A DNA stretch of 64,000 bases from Sabellastarte sp. h YS-2021 (Eukaryota; Annelida; Polychaeta; Sabellida; Sabellidae): NCBI GenBank assembly GCA_964017235.1, contig OZ024929.1:156287609-156351608 (forward strand). The letters run 5' to 3'. The position numbers and the translations under genes are program-made. Position 1 is the stretch's first letter. The number at the start of each line of letters is the position of its first letter. Below the pieces are notes generated by a model. It saw nothing but the letters and a program-made list of their open reading frames with translations, was not told where the DNA came from and did no database searches. This document shows, one piece after another, positions 1-10,185 of this stretch.

Positions 1-787
1 AAACTGTACTTATTAAGTTAAATAATCAAAAATGTCTGATATACAATTCGGACAGACTTCAGCTATGGCATCGTAGATCGAGTAATTTGTCTTCGTTTAC
101 TGTATGGAGTACTAATTCTTCTGCTACGGCATTTATAACGGTACGCATTAGTGCTGCGCTGATTAGTGGTCCATTCGATACATTGATCGATGACGGCATT
201 ACTTTCAATGCATCGATCAAAAAAAACAAAATTCGGGATGCCGAAAAAGGGTTGAGTTCTAGTATGTTTCCAGTCAAATCAAACGAAAGAGGAAGTGATT
301 TTCCGTAAAATAAACATGGAGCAGTTTTTGTCCCAAAGATATCGCCTTAGAATTGTTGAAATGTGCAAAAATATTATCTAAAAGTTTGGATTAGTTATTT
401 ACTCTGTAAGTTTTGTATGATTTTAATGTCTGCTGATGCATCGAATGATGCATCGATCACATGTGGGCGATAATCGAGTGGTTTTTGCGGACCGAGTCGC
501 AACACTAGTACGCATTCAAAATTTCAAAGCAAGAAGGCAAGCTCTCCAGAAGAAGGTCTTCTCTTAGCTGTTTGTTTCTTTAAAAGTCAGTACTTGTATG
601 GGTACATTTTAGAAACTGAAACTCCATTATCTGAACTGAAAACTTTCCTGAACTTGAAAGGAACTTGAGCCTTCAGCAAGGCTAACATAAACCTGATAAA
701 GAATTTTTTTGATGCACATGGGTGGGAGGCTGTGTTTAAAAAGGCTGAAGTTTAAAAAAGGTTCAATAAAGTTTAAAAGTTTAAGGT
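1..787. other. AT-rich stretch without recognisable gene
   Basis: I see no supported gene here. The open frames are short, on both strands, and resemble no known family. A few short motifs such as GATGCATCGA recur around 200-450, which may be a degenerate repeat. Confidence 0.4.
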
Positions 788-1321
788 ATTTTCTCTTCCC
801 TTCAGCAGTATTTAGGGGCCCAGACTAATCTATGGAACCAGACGTCATAAAAAACAAGCCCATATAGTTTACTGTATTTTCCCTAGTCTGGATTCCGCCG
901 ACCCTACTCTGCAATGTAGGGTCAGGTATCGCCCACCATCTTGGGTACAATGCTTCCGTAGTTAGTTTAAGTACTGTCGATCTTCTATTATCACCCAAAA
1001 CATGTTTTGCTTCTATTGATTATTGTCATTCCAAAATATTTTTAAGTTTAATTCACAATATTTGATGTTATAATTTCAATAATAAATGTTTAAAATGTTT
1101 TAAATACATACAAAAAGCATATAAGTAATTAAAATAATGATTGAGATATCCCGATAATGACAGCTGGCAATGATGTATTCAAGGCCATCCTGGCCGATAC
1201 CAGTCCCTTTATTGTTAAAGGATGGCTGGTTCCCGTTTATATTTTCCCATCCCTTCAGCAATATTTAGGGACACAGACTAACCTATGGAACCAGATGTTA
1301 TAAAAAAAGAAGCCCATATAT
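788..1321 (+). repeat. Pair of diverged direct repeats (about 80 bp each)
   Basis: Positions 788-867 and 1241-1321 are two direct copies of one block of about 80 bp. Both contain CCCTTCAGCA, TATTTAGGG, CTATGGAACCAGA and AAGCCCATATA. The 370 bp between them holds no gene I can recognise. They could be remnants of an interspersed repeat or of the ends of an old element. Confidence 0.55.
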
Positions 1322-1533
1322 AAATGCCGTAAGTGAAGCCTTCAAACTTAATATACGACGCCGTAGATGGAGTCTCTTCGTATACAATTTGAAACAAAAA
1401 TTTTGTTTCATTCAGAATTTCCTAGGTCTTAAGAAAGCTGCACTCTTATCAATTTGTTTTTTTACCTAGGATTTCTTTGCAGTACATTTTAGTATGAATT
1501 TGTACAAAGCGATTGTATATGAAAATGTCCAGA

Positions 1534-1841
1534 TTGAAAATCCCTGGAAATCTGCAGACCCATAGAAAATGCCCAGTTGGGGCTTAGAAAATCTCCGGAT
1601 CAAAAAATCCCCAATACAATACCATTGACAAATGTATTGTTATATTGTCTTTGTCTATGGTGTGCTCTGGAACCCATTCAAACACCTTTTAAGCCTTTAA
1701 GGGTTGATCAGATTAAAGGCATCTTAAAGGAGCTTTTATTTATTTATTTTTTTGATATCCAGATGGGAATTTTATTTTTACTTTTAGGGATTTTTAATCT
1801 GGGGATTTTCTATGGGTCTGCAGATTTCCAGGGATTTTCAA
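1534..1841. mobile_element. MITE-like palindromic element, 43-bp inverted arms
   Basis: Arm 1534-1576 is the inverted complement of arm 1799-1841, with about 42 of 43 bases matching. The arms begin TTGAAAATCCCTGG. Similar AAAATCCCC blocks also face each other just inside the arms. With about 308 bp in total and no coding frame, this fits a miniature inverted-repeat transposable element. I could not settle a target-site duplication, so the superfamily is unknown. Confidence 0.6.
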
Positions 1842-2611
1842 CGTACACCGTACAAAGCAGTTATAGTAAAACATTTAAAATTATTCAAGCATTTCAGTTG
1901 TGTTTGCACAATAAAAATGAGCTTTAATTCTATATTGTTACTTTCTTTCATAGGTACAACATTTGCACCACACATGCCACTTTCCATTTTATTCCAATAC
2001 ATTAGAAAGTATAATGATAGAAAAGAAACTGCAAACCACATTGTAAACTTCAGTTATAAGCAATGTTTGATTAACTTTTTTGATGGCCAAGATTACTGGA
2101 CCCAATTACAATTGAGAATTTAGTAACTGGTGTTCATCACAGCAGAGGTCAACCACAATAAACACCTCACAATGAATTTTGCATCAATTGTTTTATGAAA
2201 CAACAGCTAATATAAAATAACAGCCATGGACATTGTAACACCCTGTGCCTCTGTAATCATTGCACGTAAATATCAATTTTCACTGGACATGATATTCCTT
2301 ATTTAGGTTGAAACATGTCACACCTGAGTTATTAACAGATAAAAGAAACAGTGAAATAAAAAAAAGATTGTCTGTACCCAACTACTGTTTTTACCTATAT
2401 CCCATAATCTCAGATTGTAAGTATTACACTGTTGTCACTAGGTGTTTTTTTAATCAGGCTTCTTTTAATCTGCCTCTTTGCCCTGATTGAATTAATCTGT
2501 CAAAATATTATTTAGCAGTTTAAATGATAAACATTGATTGTGTATACTTTTTAAATGGTTTACAGTAACTTTCATGCTATGAGTCACTTTATGTCCTATT
2601 CAAATCGGTGC
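1842..2611. other. AT-rich DNA, nothing recognised
   Basis: There are only short unremarkable frames. I see no repeat structure, splice-supported exon or RNA gene. Confidence 0.35.
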
Positions 2612-3691
2612 ATGGAAAAAATTCCTCCCGGAAAAAATGCCTCCTGGAAAAATTGCCTCCTGGAAAAAATGCCTCCTGGAAAAAATGCCTCTCAATTATT
2701 TAGTGACTAGGAAAAAATGCCTCCTAAAATAAATGGAAAAATGCCTCCCAATTATTTGGGACCCATTTCAAAGAAGAATATAGAGCTGTGTTGTTGCTAG
2801 ATGAAAACAGTTGTTTTCTTTCAACTGTGCTCAGGACCAATTTCAAAGAAGAATATAAGGCTGTGATGTTGCTAGATGAAAACAGTTGTTTTCTTTCAAC
2901 TGTACTCAGGACCAATTTCAAAGAAGAATATAAGGCTGTGATGTTGCTAGATGAAAACAGTTGTTTTCTTTCAACTGTACTCAGGACCCTATGTGGCTCT
3001 GTGGCTATTGTCATGAAATTACAATAAAGTAAGCCCATGCCCCTGCACTGATTGCAGTTAGAAGTCGAGGTGTGGATTGGAAGGAGAGTGGAATTATCTG
3101 TTCTAATGCAGATTGGTGGAAGAATGTCTGTTGTTAAAATTGTGTCCCTTTAATGTGTTGTTGGGAATTGGAATTAAGCAGACTTGAAAGTTCAAGCATC
3201 AGTATAAATATGACCCCTGACATAAGTGTGACATTATTGCAGGAGAAGCTCAAGTATCTCTGCACAGCTAGACAAAATGGACAAAAGACTGTCAGTGAAT
3301 TTTTGAAAGGCATTGGCCACTGTATTAGACTCCACTGAAAAAAACACCAGAAAACTGTAAAAACTTGTGAATCTGAAGATGTCAATCTGACATGGTATAA
3401 AAGTTTGGGTAAAAAGTTTTAAATATAATATTTTGCAGCTGTGAATGTATATTTTGTGATATAACCTGTTCTAAATTGAATGTGATATTACTGTGATTTA
3501 TGTATATGTAGGAAGTCTCTAATACTATAACATGTAGAATTTTATTTGGTTATATATGATTTTTGACAGTGCTGTTTTATTAAAAACTTTTGTGTAACTT
3601 CAGTTGTAATAAAAATTTTTCTTGGGAGGCATTTTTTCCTAGTCGCCAAAAAATAGGGAGGCATTTTTTCCAGGAGGCATTTTTTCCCGGA
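2612..3691. mobile_element. Inverted-repeat element with GGAAAAAATGCCTCC termini
   Basis: The left end (2612-2760) holds about six tandem copies of a GGAAAAAATGCCTCC-type motif. The right end (3621-3691) holds the same motif inverted several times as GGAGGCATTTTTTCC. Both ends also carry the linked GACTAGGAAAAAATGCC motif (inverted on the right), so the match is long, not a chance purine tract. The 0.9 kb interior has a 75-bp tandem repeat and a 61-codon frame at 3153-3338 with no recognised domain. It looks like a non-autonomous or decayed DNA transposon. I cannot name its superfamily. Confidence 0.6.
2761..2985 (+). repeat. 75-bp tandem repeat, three copies
   Basis: Three nearly identical 75-bp units start at 2761, 2836 and 2911, each with TTTCAAAGAAGAATATA and GTTGCTAGATGAAAACAG. 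Because 75 is divisible by three, both strands read as repeated peptides of 25 residues. I take that as a consequence of the period and not as a protein. Confidence 0.85.
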
Positions 3692-4318
3692 TTCTATTAA
3701 ATCTCATCTTAGTTTTTTCCCAGTTTTGTCCATTTTTTTCCTGTTTTAACTAGAGCTGTTATCATTAGCGATTTCTGTAGATCGAGGCTTGCCTGTTAGA
3801 TGCGAGTTGAACTCGAGTAAATGATACAAATATAAATAAAATAATAATGTACAACTATTGTCATCCAGGGATCCGCCATTGACGTATTTAGTACCATTTT
3901 ATTGTAAGGAAATCTATTTGTTGCCGGTTAAATGTGCAGATATGTATGAGCACTTTATGGAACAGCCACGTAAATAAGGGAAAATAAAAAAACGACCATT
4001 GCTCATTGATTTTTTGTCTTTATGGTTAGATAAATTGCAAAAGTGCTGGTTTTATAACAAGATTAGTATATCATAATTTATTTCTTAAAAACTCAAGTTT
4101 AAATTGTGTAAATCGATGTGGTCTCCAAATATTGCCCACCGAGTTACGACTCAAGTTTCGGTCAACTCGTTACAGCACTAGTTTTAACTGGAGGAAGGGA
4201 CTTTTATCCAATTTAATCCACTGTCTTAGAAGAAATTTTTTTTGCGAAAAAAAGCTTATGTTTAACACAAATCCTGGAAATCTCCTCTACTTCAATAATA
4301 GAACAGTGGATATTTAAG
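3692..4318. other. AT-rich DNA without gene
   Basis: I see no supported feature. The stretch lies between the inverted-repeat element and a degenerate repeat zone. Confidence 0.35.
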
Positions 4319-4757
4319 CAGGTACAGGTATAACAATAATCCTTCTAAATAAATAGGCAAAGTTACCAGTATTGACCAGATGAGGTTCAAATAAAAACAA
4401 AACCTCTGTGAAAATTAGAATTTTTAAAAATGAAACAGGTACTGACATATTACAGAAATAACAATTCATTTAGAATAGGTAAACTTTATCTATTCAACAA
4501 TATGGTATGTTCTTATTTCATTTTTTTCAGTTGACCAGTATTGACCAGATGAGGTTCAAACATGATGAAACCCTATAAATCCAATCTGTCACCAGTAGAA
4601 TTGTGCAAATTGAATCAGGTACATATATATTATAACAATCCTTTATGTCTAACAGGAAATACATCTGAGCTATATTGTGTATTCTTATTTGAAGTTATTA
4701 AATAATTTTTAAATTGACCAGTATCGACCACTATTGACCAGTAAAAGGTGGTTTTAA
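4319..4757 (+). repeat. Degenerate direct repeats flanking the LTR element
   Basis: The phrase TTGACCAGTATTGACCAG, or a near match, occurs around 4368, 4531 and 4712. CAGGTAC followed by ATAACAAT-like blocks occurs near 4319, 4435 and 4616. The units are unequally spaced (about 115-180 bp) and diverged. The LTR retrotransposon inserted at their downstream edge. Confidence 0.45.
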
Positions 4758-4761
4758 CTGG

Positions 4762-5771
4762 TGTTACATATATTGGACACTATATTAGTACATTGTATAT
4801 TACATATATTAGGCACTATATTAGTGCATTGTTTAATTTAAGCTTTATGTTTATACATTGTCATAAAAGATAATTGTGTTGTTGGTTCTTTTTGTGTGTT
4901 GACATTTAAAGTAAGGGAGTTATTGATTTTTGTGTTTTAGTGTTTATTGATCTGTTCACAGACTGGGGGAAATCCCCCCCCCCCCCCCCAGTGGTTATGT
5001 TAGATTTGGGGAAACCCAATTACCAGTAGTTTCTAGAACTTCCTCCTTTGGCCTAGATGGCTCCAGCTTCTTTTGAGTTGGTTCTGTACAATTCCAGAGG
5101 AATCTGTGAATGTATATAAGGAATGTACATCTGACCACAAGTGAACTTTGTATTCGCTGGCTATAAGGAGAGCTATTGTGTTTTGGAATATAATATAACT
5201 TGTGTTGCTGTGAACTTTTACTGGAGTGAACTAGATACATTGTCTGGACAGATTTATTGCACTTTGGATATGTTTGGATATTGTACAGTTATATAACAGA
5301 GAGTGGATTTACTGCATTTTGGACATTGTCCATATCTTGGAGCAGACAGTACAATTGTGTTAACTCTCTAAAAATCTCCAGACAGACATTCTGTGTGACT
5401 GGATATATAAAGGATAGCAGGACAAGAAGTTGAGTGTGAGACAGGTCGCAAGATATAGATATCCGTGTGTGAGTGAACATTGGACAGATCACAGGACAGA
5501 CCACAGGACATTGGATAGACCACAGAATATACTACAGGACGGATTACGGAACAGATTGCTGGATACGGCGGATAAACTTAACTCATAATCTCTGTGGTCA
5601 GGTCAGCTAGATCTTATTATTGTATTAGTGTGTTTGGTTAAGAGCATACCAGTTGACTGTAATCATTATTGTTGACTATTAAATAAATTTGTTAAGTTTA
5701 ACTTTTTGCTTTTTCTGTTACAACTTAAAGACAACCGGTAATTGCTACCGTGCTTGCCCGTGACCGTAACA
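4762..5771 (+). repeat. 5' LTR (1,010 bp)
   Basis: The LTR is bounded by TGTTAC and GTAACA. It contains a TATA-like box near 5113, an AATAAA at 5692-5697, a run of 16 C at about 4974-4989 and a degenerate direct repeat (ACAGGACAGA-type) around 5490-5560. It matches the 3' LTR almost exactly, except for a 216-bp block (about 5393-5608) and part of the C run that are missing there. Confidence 0.93.
5113..5120 (+). promoter_or_regulatory. Probable LTR TATA box
   Basis: TATATAAG lies in the first third of the 5' LTR, upstream of AATAAA at 5692-5697, as expected for a U3 promoter. The same motif is present in the 3' LTR. The transcription start is not determinable from sequence. Confidence 0.45.
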
Positions 5772-5778
5772 GGAAAAT

Positions 5779-5796
5779 TGGGGGCTCGTCCGGGAT
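5779..5796 (+). other. Primer binding site, tRNA-Pro type
   Basis: TGGGGGCTCGTCCGGGAT begins seven bases after the LTR end. It is complementary to the 3' end of tRNA-Pro, the same 18-nt site known from gammaretroviruses. This position and match support minus-strand priming by tRNA-Pro. Confidence 0.88.
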
Positions 5797-5891
5797 CCAA
5801 CCATTTGATTACAACCATTTGATCAACGGTTCAATTAACATTTTGAAAATCCATTTGATTTAGTAATTGGTTACAGTCAACAGTGCTCAAA

Positions 5892-6401
5892 ATGGCTAGT
5901 GCTAAAGAGTTTGTACAGTCACCATCTATGGAAGTTCTAGAAACTTTTAAGAAAGATATGTTAATGCAAATAGCACAAGAATTACAGTTACAGGTGAAAA
6001 GGTCAACACGTAAACATGAACTTAAAAGGCTTATTGTTGAACAGTTGGTTGATGAAGATGTTTTACCTGATAGTTGTTTAGAAGTGTATAAGCCTCTACC
6101 GATGGAACCTTCTGGGCAATATGAGATCAGGCGATTAGAAATTGAAAAAGAGTTAAGACTTAAAGAGCTTGAAGCTCAACAGCGAAAAGAAGAGCTTGAA
6201 GCTCAACAGCGAAAAGAAGAGCTTGAAGCTCAACAGCGAAAAGAAGAGCTTGAAGCTCAAGCTCAAAAGGAAGAGCGAGCGCTTAAACATGAAAGAGAAA
6301 TGAGAGCTTTAGAACTCAATGCCCGTAGAATTGCCCATGAAGAGTCCATTGCTACCAAATTTGATTTGGGTAAAAAATGTGCGGCTGGTACCACCTTTTA
6401 A
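5892..6401 (+). CDS. Gag N-terminal segment of the LTR element
   Basis: The first in-frame ATG is 5892 (MASAKEF); the open frame extends a few codons further upstream without an ATG. The protein begins with a charged helical segment, followed by a heptad-like, Glu/Lys/Gln-rich region in which ELEAQQRKE is repeated three times by a 27-bp tandem duplication (about 6169-6250). This is probably a coiled coil for Gag multimerisation. The frame ends at 6401, but similarity to gypsy Gag continues in the next frame from about 6378. The two frames meet at a run of six A (6372-6377), so either one extra A disrupted the gene or ribosomes shift there. A simple indel is more likely. Confidence 0.8.
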   Translation: MASAKEFVQSPSMEVLETFKKDMLMQIAQELQLQVKRSTRKHELKRLIVEQLVDEDVLPDSCLEVYKPLPMEPSGQYEIRRLEIEKELRLKELEAQQRKEELEAQQRKEELEAQQRKEELEAQAQKEERALKHEREMRALELNARRIAHEESIATKFDLGKKCAAGTTF

Positions 6402-9400
6402 TGAGTTGGAGGTCGATAAGTACTTTCAACACTTTGAAAGAGTAGCTCAAAATTTGAAATGGCCTATAGACCAGTGGCCTTTATTGCTGCAAAGTGTTTT
6501 GAGGGGAAAGGCCCAGGAGGCATACACGGCTTTGCCAATTTCTGAATGTGTGGACTATAACTCTGTCAAAAATGCTATTTTGAAAGCATATGAGTTGGTA
6601 CCAGAAGCATATCGTCAAAAATTCAGAAATTATCGTAAACAAGAAAGTCAAACTCATGTTGAATTTGCCCATGAGAAAGAAGTGTACTTTGACAGATGGT
6701 GTAATTCTAGGGAAGTAGGTACAGAATTTGAAAAACTTAGGCAAGTTATTTTGATTGAAGAGTTCAAAAGGTGTGTTCGTGATGACATTAAAACCTATCT
6801 AGATGAACAGAAAGTTGAAAATTTGGCAAAAGCAGCAGCTTATGCTGATGACTATGCGCTAACTCACAAGTCCACTTTCAACAAGAATAAGTCCTTTGGT
6901 CCTGCTAAAAAGTCTTATCCAGAAATAGGAAAGAAATCTGAAAATGTAACTCCAGAAAAGAGTTCAGATAAGGGTCAAACTTCAAATCAGACTATGAGTA
7001 AGGATAGGAAGCCCAGATCCTTTGCTCCTGTGTGCCATTATTGTAAGAAACCTGGGCATGTTATGTCTGACTGTTGGCTCTTAAAGAAGAGAAGAGAAAA
7101 GGAGGCAACGCCCAACGCCTTTGTGTCTAGCAAATCTAACTGGCGTTCAAATCCCAATAGAGCAGAGTCTAGTATTGGTTTAGACAAGTCTGAGATTATT
7201 AGGGAAGAGTTCAAACCTTTTGTGTCTGAGGGTTTTGTATCCTTGGAAAGTAGTTCCAGTCAGGTCCCCATTAAGATATTAAGAGACACTGGAGCTACTC
7301 AGTCCTTACTTTTAGAAGGTGTATTGCCATTGAGTGTAAGCACATCTACTGGTGAGAGTGTCATTGCTCAAGGTATTGAAGGAGGCTGTGTGAACGTTCC
7401 CTTGCATAAGGTCAAGTTAGTATCAGACTTAGTTACTGGTTCTGTTGTTGTGGGTACCAGGCCCACTTTACCCATTAAAGGGGTATCTTTGTTGTTGGGA
7501 AATGATCTTGCAGGTGGAAAGGTAGTTGCTGATCCTAAGGTTACTTCTAAGCCGATCACTTTGGTTAGCACTGAGAAATTAGAAGAGGTTATTCCTGGTA
7601 TTTTTCCCTCCTGTGCTGTGACTCGAGCTATGGCCAAAAAGGCCCAAGAAGAACCAAAAGATTGTAAACAATCTACAGATGTTTTAGTTGATTTGTCAGA
7701 TACATTCTTGAACAACTATGACCATGATGTGGAGAATTTTAGTGATACTAATCCCAAGGATAGGGTAGATTCTGAAAAACAAGACCCAATTGACTGCAAA
7801 GATGTATCGCTTTCAAAATCAAAATTGATTTCAGAGCAGGAAAATGACCCTGAATTAGCTCCTTTATTCAAGTTGGTCTTGCCACCAGTAGAGCTAGATA
7901 AAGTCCCTGTAGGCTATTATGTCAGAAATGGTGTGCTTATGCGAAAGTGGAGGCCACCAAATGTCCCTGCATCTGAAGAATGGTCAGTAGTACACCAGAT
8001 TGTTGTGCCAAAAGTGTACCAAAGAGAGATACTGAAATTGGCCCATGAGTCTCCAATGGGTGGCCATTTAGGCATCAACAAAACTTACAACAAGATAACC
8101 AAACATTTCTATTGGCCTCAAATTCGGCACTGTGTGGCAGAATTTTGCAAGACTTGTCACATTTGTCAAATGGTAGGAAAGCCAAACCAAAAAATTCCTG
8201 TAGCTCCTCTCAAACCCATTCCAGCATTTGAGGAACCATTTAGCAAAGTGATAATTGACTGTGTAGGTCCCTTACCAAAAACTAAATCCAGAAACCAATA
8301 TCTTTTGACCATTATGTGCGCCTCAACCAGATTTCCCGAAGCCATACCATTGACCAACATAACAGCTCCCAAAATCTCAAAAGCTCTGGTTAATTTCTTT
8401 ACTCTAGTTGGCTTACCAAAAGAGATCCAGTCAGATCAAGGGTCAAATTTTATGTCAGGACTATTTCAACAGGTTGTATTTCAGTTAGGTGCCAAACAGA
8501 TCAAATCTAGTGCTTATCACCCAGAATCCCAAGGTGCACTTGAAAGGTTCCATTCCACTTTGAAGAATATGATTAGGACATATTGTTTAGACAATGAAAA
8601 AGATTGGGATGAAGGCATCAGCTTATTATTGTTTGCAGTTAGAGAGTCTGTTCAAGAGTCTTTAGGCTTTAGTCTCTTCGAGTTGGTCTTTGGCCATTCA
8701 GTCCGTGGTCCTCTCAAGCTGTTGAAGGAAAATTGGTTATCTGAGAACACCGAGAGCCTAAATCTGTTAGACTATGTCTCGAAGTTCAGAGATAAGTTGA
8801 AGAAGGCTTGTGAGCTGGCGCAACAAAACTTGAAAACTGCTCAGTCAAAAATGAAGATGCTTTATGATAGGAAGTCACAAAACCGTATTTTCAAACCAGG
8901 TGACAAGGTTTTAGTGTTACTACCTGTCCAGGGAAATACGTTACAGGCCAGATATCACGGGCCATACAAAGTGTTAAAGAGAGTAGGTGACCTGGACTAT
9001 ATCATTGAAACCCCGGACAGAAGAAAATCAACCCAAGTATGTGATGTAAATATGGTAAAACCATACTTTGAAAGGGGTGTGAAAAAACCTGTTATGGTTA
9101 CTGACTGTAATATAGAAAGTAACAGTAATCAGGAGCATGAAATATGGGACGACACTCCTGATCTTGATGTTGAATGTAAAATTAGGTTGAGTAATTCTGA
9201 GATCCTTGATGATTTGGAAACCAAACTGAGTCATGTACCACCAGATAAGAGGGTTCCACTTATTGAATTGCTCTTAAAGTATAAGTCAGTGTTCCCAAAT
9301 GCCCCTAATAGGACAAATATACTCATGCATGATGTCGATGTCGGCGATGCCCATCCGATCAAACAGCATCCGTATCGGGTAAATCCTATCAAACTCGAAA

Positions 9401-9873
9401 AATTAAGGCAGGAAGTGCAATATATGCTAGAAAAAGATATAATTGAACCAAGTCAAAGTAGTTGGGCATCTCCTTATGTTTTGGTCCCGAAACCAGACGG
9501 TTCAATCAGATATTGCACTGACTACAGAAAAGTCAATGTTTTGAGTAAAACGGATTCCTTCCCTATCCCAAGGATGGAAGACTGTATTGATCGGATTGGC
9601 AATGCCAAATACATCACAAAGTGTGATTTACTGAAAGGATATTGGTGTGTGCCTCTTACTGAGCTGGCCAAAGAAATATCAGCCTTCGTGACCCCTGATG
9701 GTCTATATCAGTACAAGGTAATGCCATTTGGCATGAAGAACTCCCAAGCCACATTTCAAAGACTAATGAATATATGTTTAAAAGACTTAGAAGGTGTTGA
9801 AGTGTATGTGGATGATATTGTCATCTTTAGTGATACTTGGGAAGAACATTTAAAAAGGCTTGAACAAGTCTTT
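6319..9873 (+). CDS. Gag (SCAN-like capsid)-protease-integrase-RT polyprotein, interrupted
   Basis: Residue numbers count from the ATG at 6319; real similarity starts near residue 20. In order: a capsid region with EAYRQKFRNYRK and FDRWC motifs resembling the SCAN domain (about 45-190); a zinc knuckle CHYCKKPGHVMSDC (from 239); aspartic protease DTGA (323-326); integrase HHCC zinc finger (H576, H583, C613, C616); integrase core D647, D706, E742, a DD35E spacing; and reverse transcriptase with YVDD at 1163-1166. The RT frame runs into DIRS copy 1 near 9874, so the thumb and RNase H lie downstream at 16128-16866. The product as it stands would be truncated and fused to about 89 codons of DIRS end sequence. 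Published work derives vertebrate SCAN domains from Gmr1-like capsids, which fits the domain order here. Confidence 0.9.
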
Positions 9874-9882
9874 TTTATTGCG

Positions 9883-10064
9883 TTAATACATCCTATCCAA
9901 TGGACAATTGCTAACTCCGGTCGGCGAGACCGGCCCGCCAAACGTCAGAAAAAGACGTCCTGTGTCTCCACCGGCCAGCCGGTCCTTACTCTGTGCACTC
10001 GCCAGGTGGCGTGTCGTACTTCCTTCCTGTCTAGACAGAGTGACGTCATAGCATCTTTTTCGTT
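9883..10064 (+). repeat. DIRS copy 1 left inverted terminal repeat
   Basis: This is the reverse complement of 15911-16091 with very few differences. It contains CCTATCCAATGGACAATTGC near the outer end and TGACGTCA, a CRE-like palindrome, near the inner end. The outermost bases (TTTTATTGCG) differ from the right end and are matched instead by the ICR. Confidence 0.9.
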
Positions 10065-10185
10065 TGGCGCATGCTCTGCTGCACGGAATTTATTTGTAAA
10101 TTTGAAAATTGGATATTTTGTGGGATATAGGTGTTTTTAGTTCTTATAACTTACACATTTCATTTCTCACGTTATATAGACTATT

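Noticed and set aside
2724-3038. 104-codon minus-strand frame with three 25-residue repeats
   Set aside because: This is explained entirely by the 75-bp tandem repeat, whose length is a multiple of three.
4974-4989. C16 run in the 5' LTR as a functional element
   Set aside because: The 3' LTR has only seven C followed by TC, so it is more likely slippage or sequencing length error.
4995-5504. Minus-strand frames in the LTR (81 and 71 codons; the first repeated in the 3' LTR)
   Set aside because: They lie in U3/R sequence, antisense to the element, with no similarity. Their repetition simply reflects the two LTR copies.
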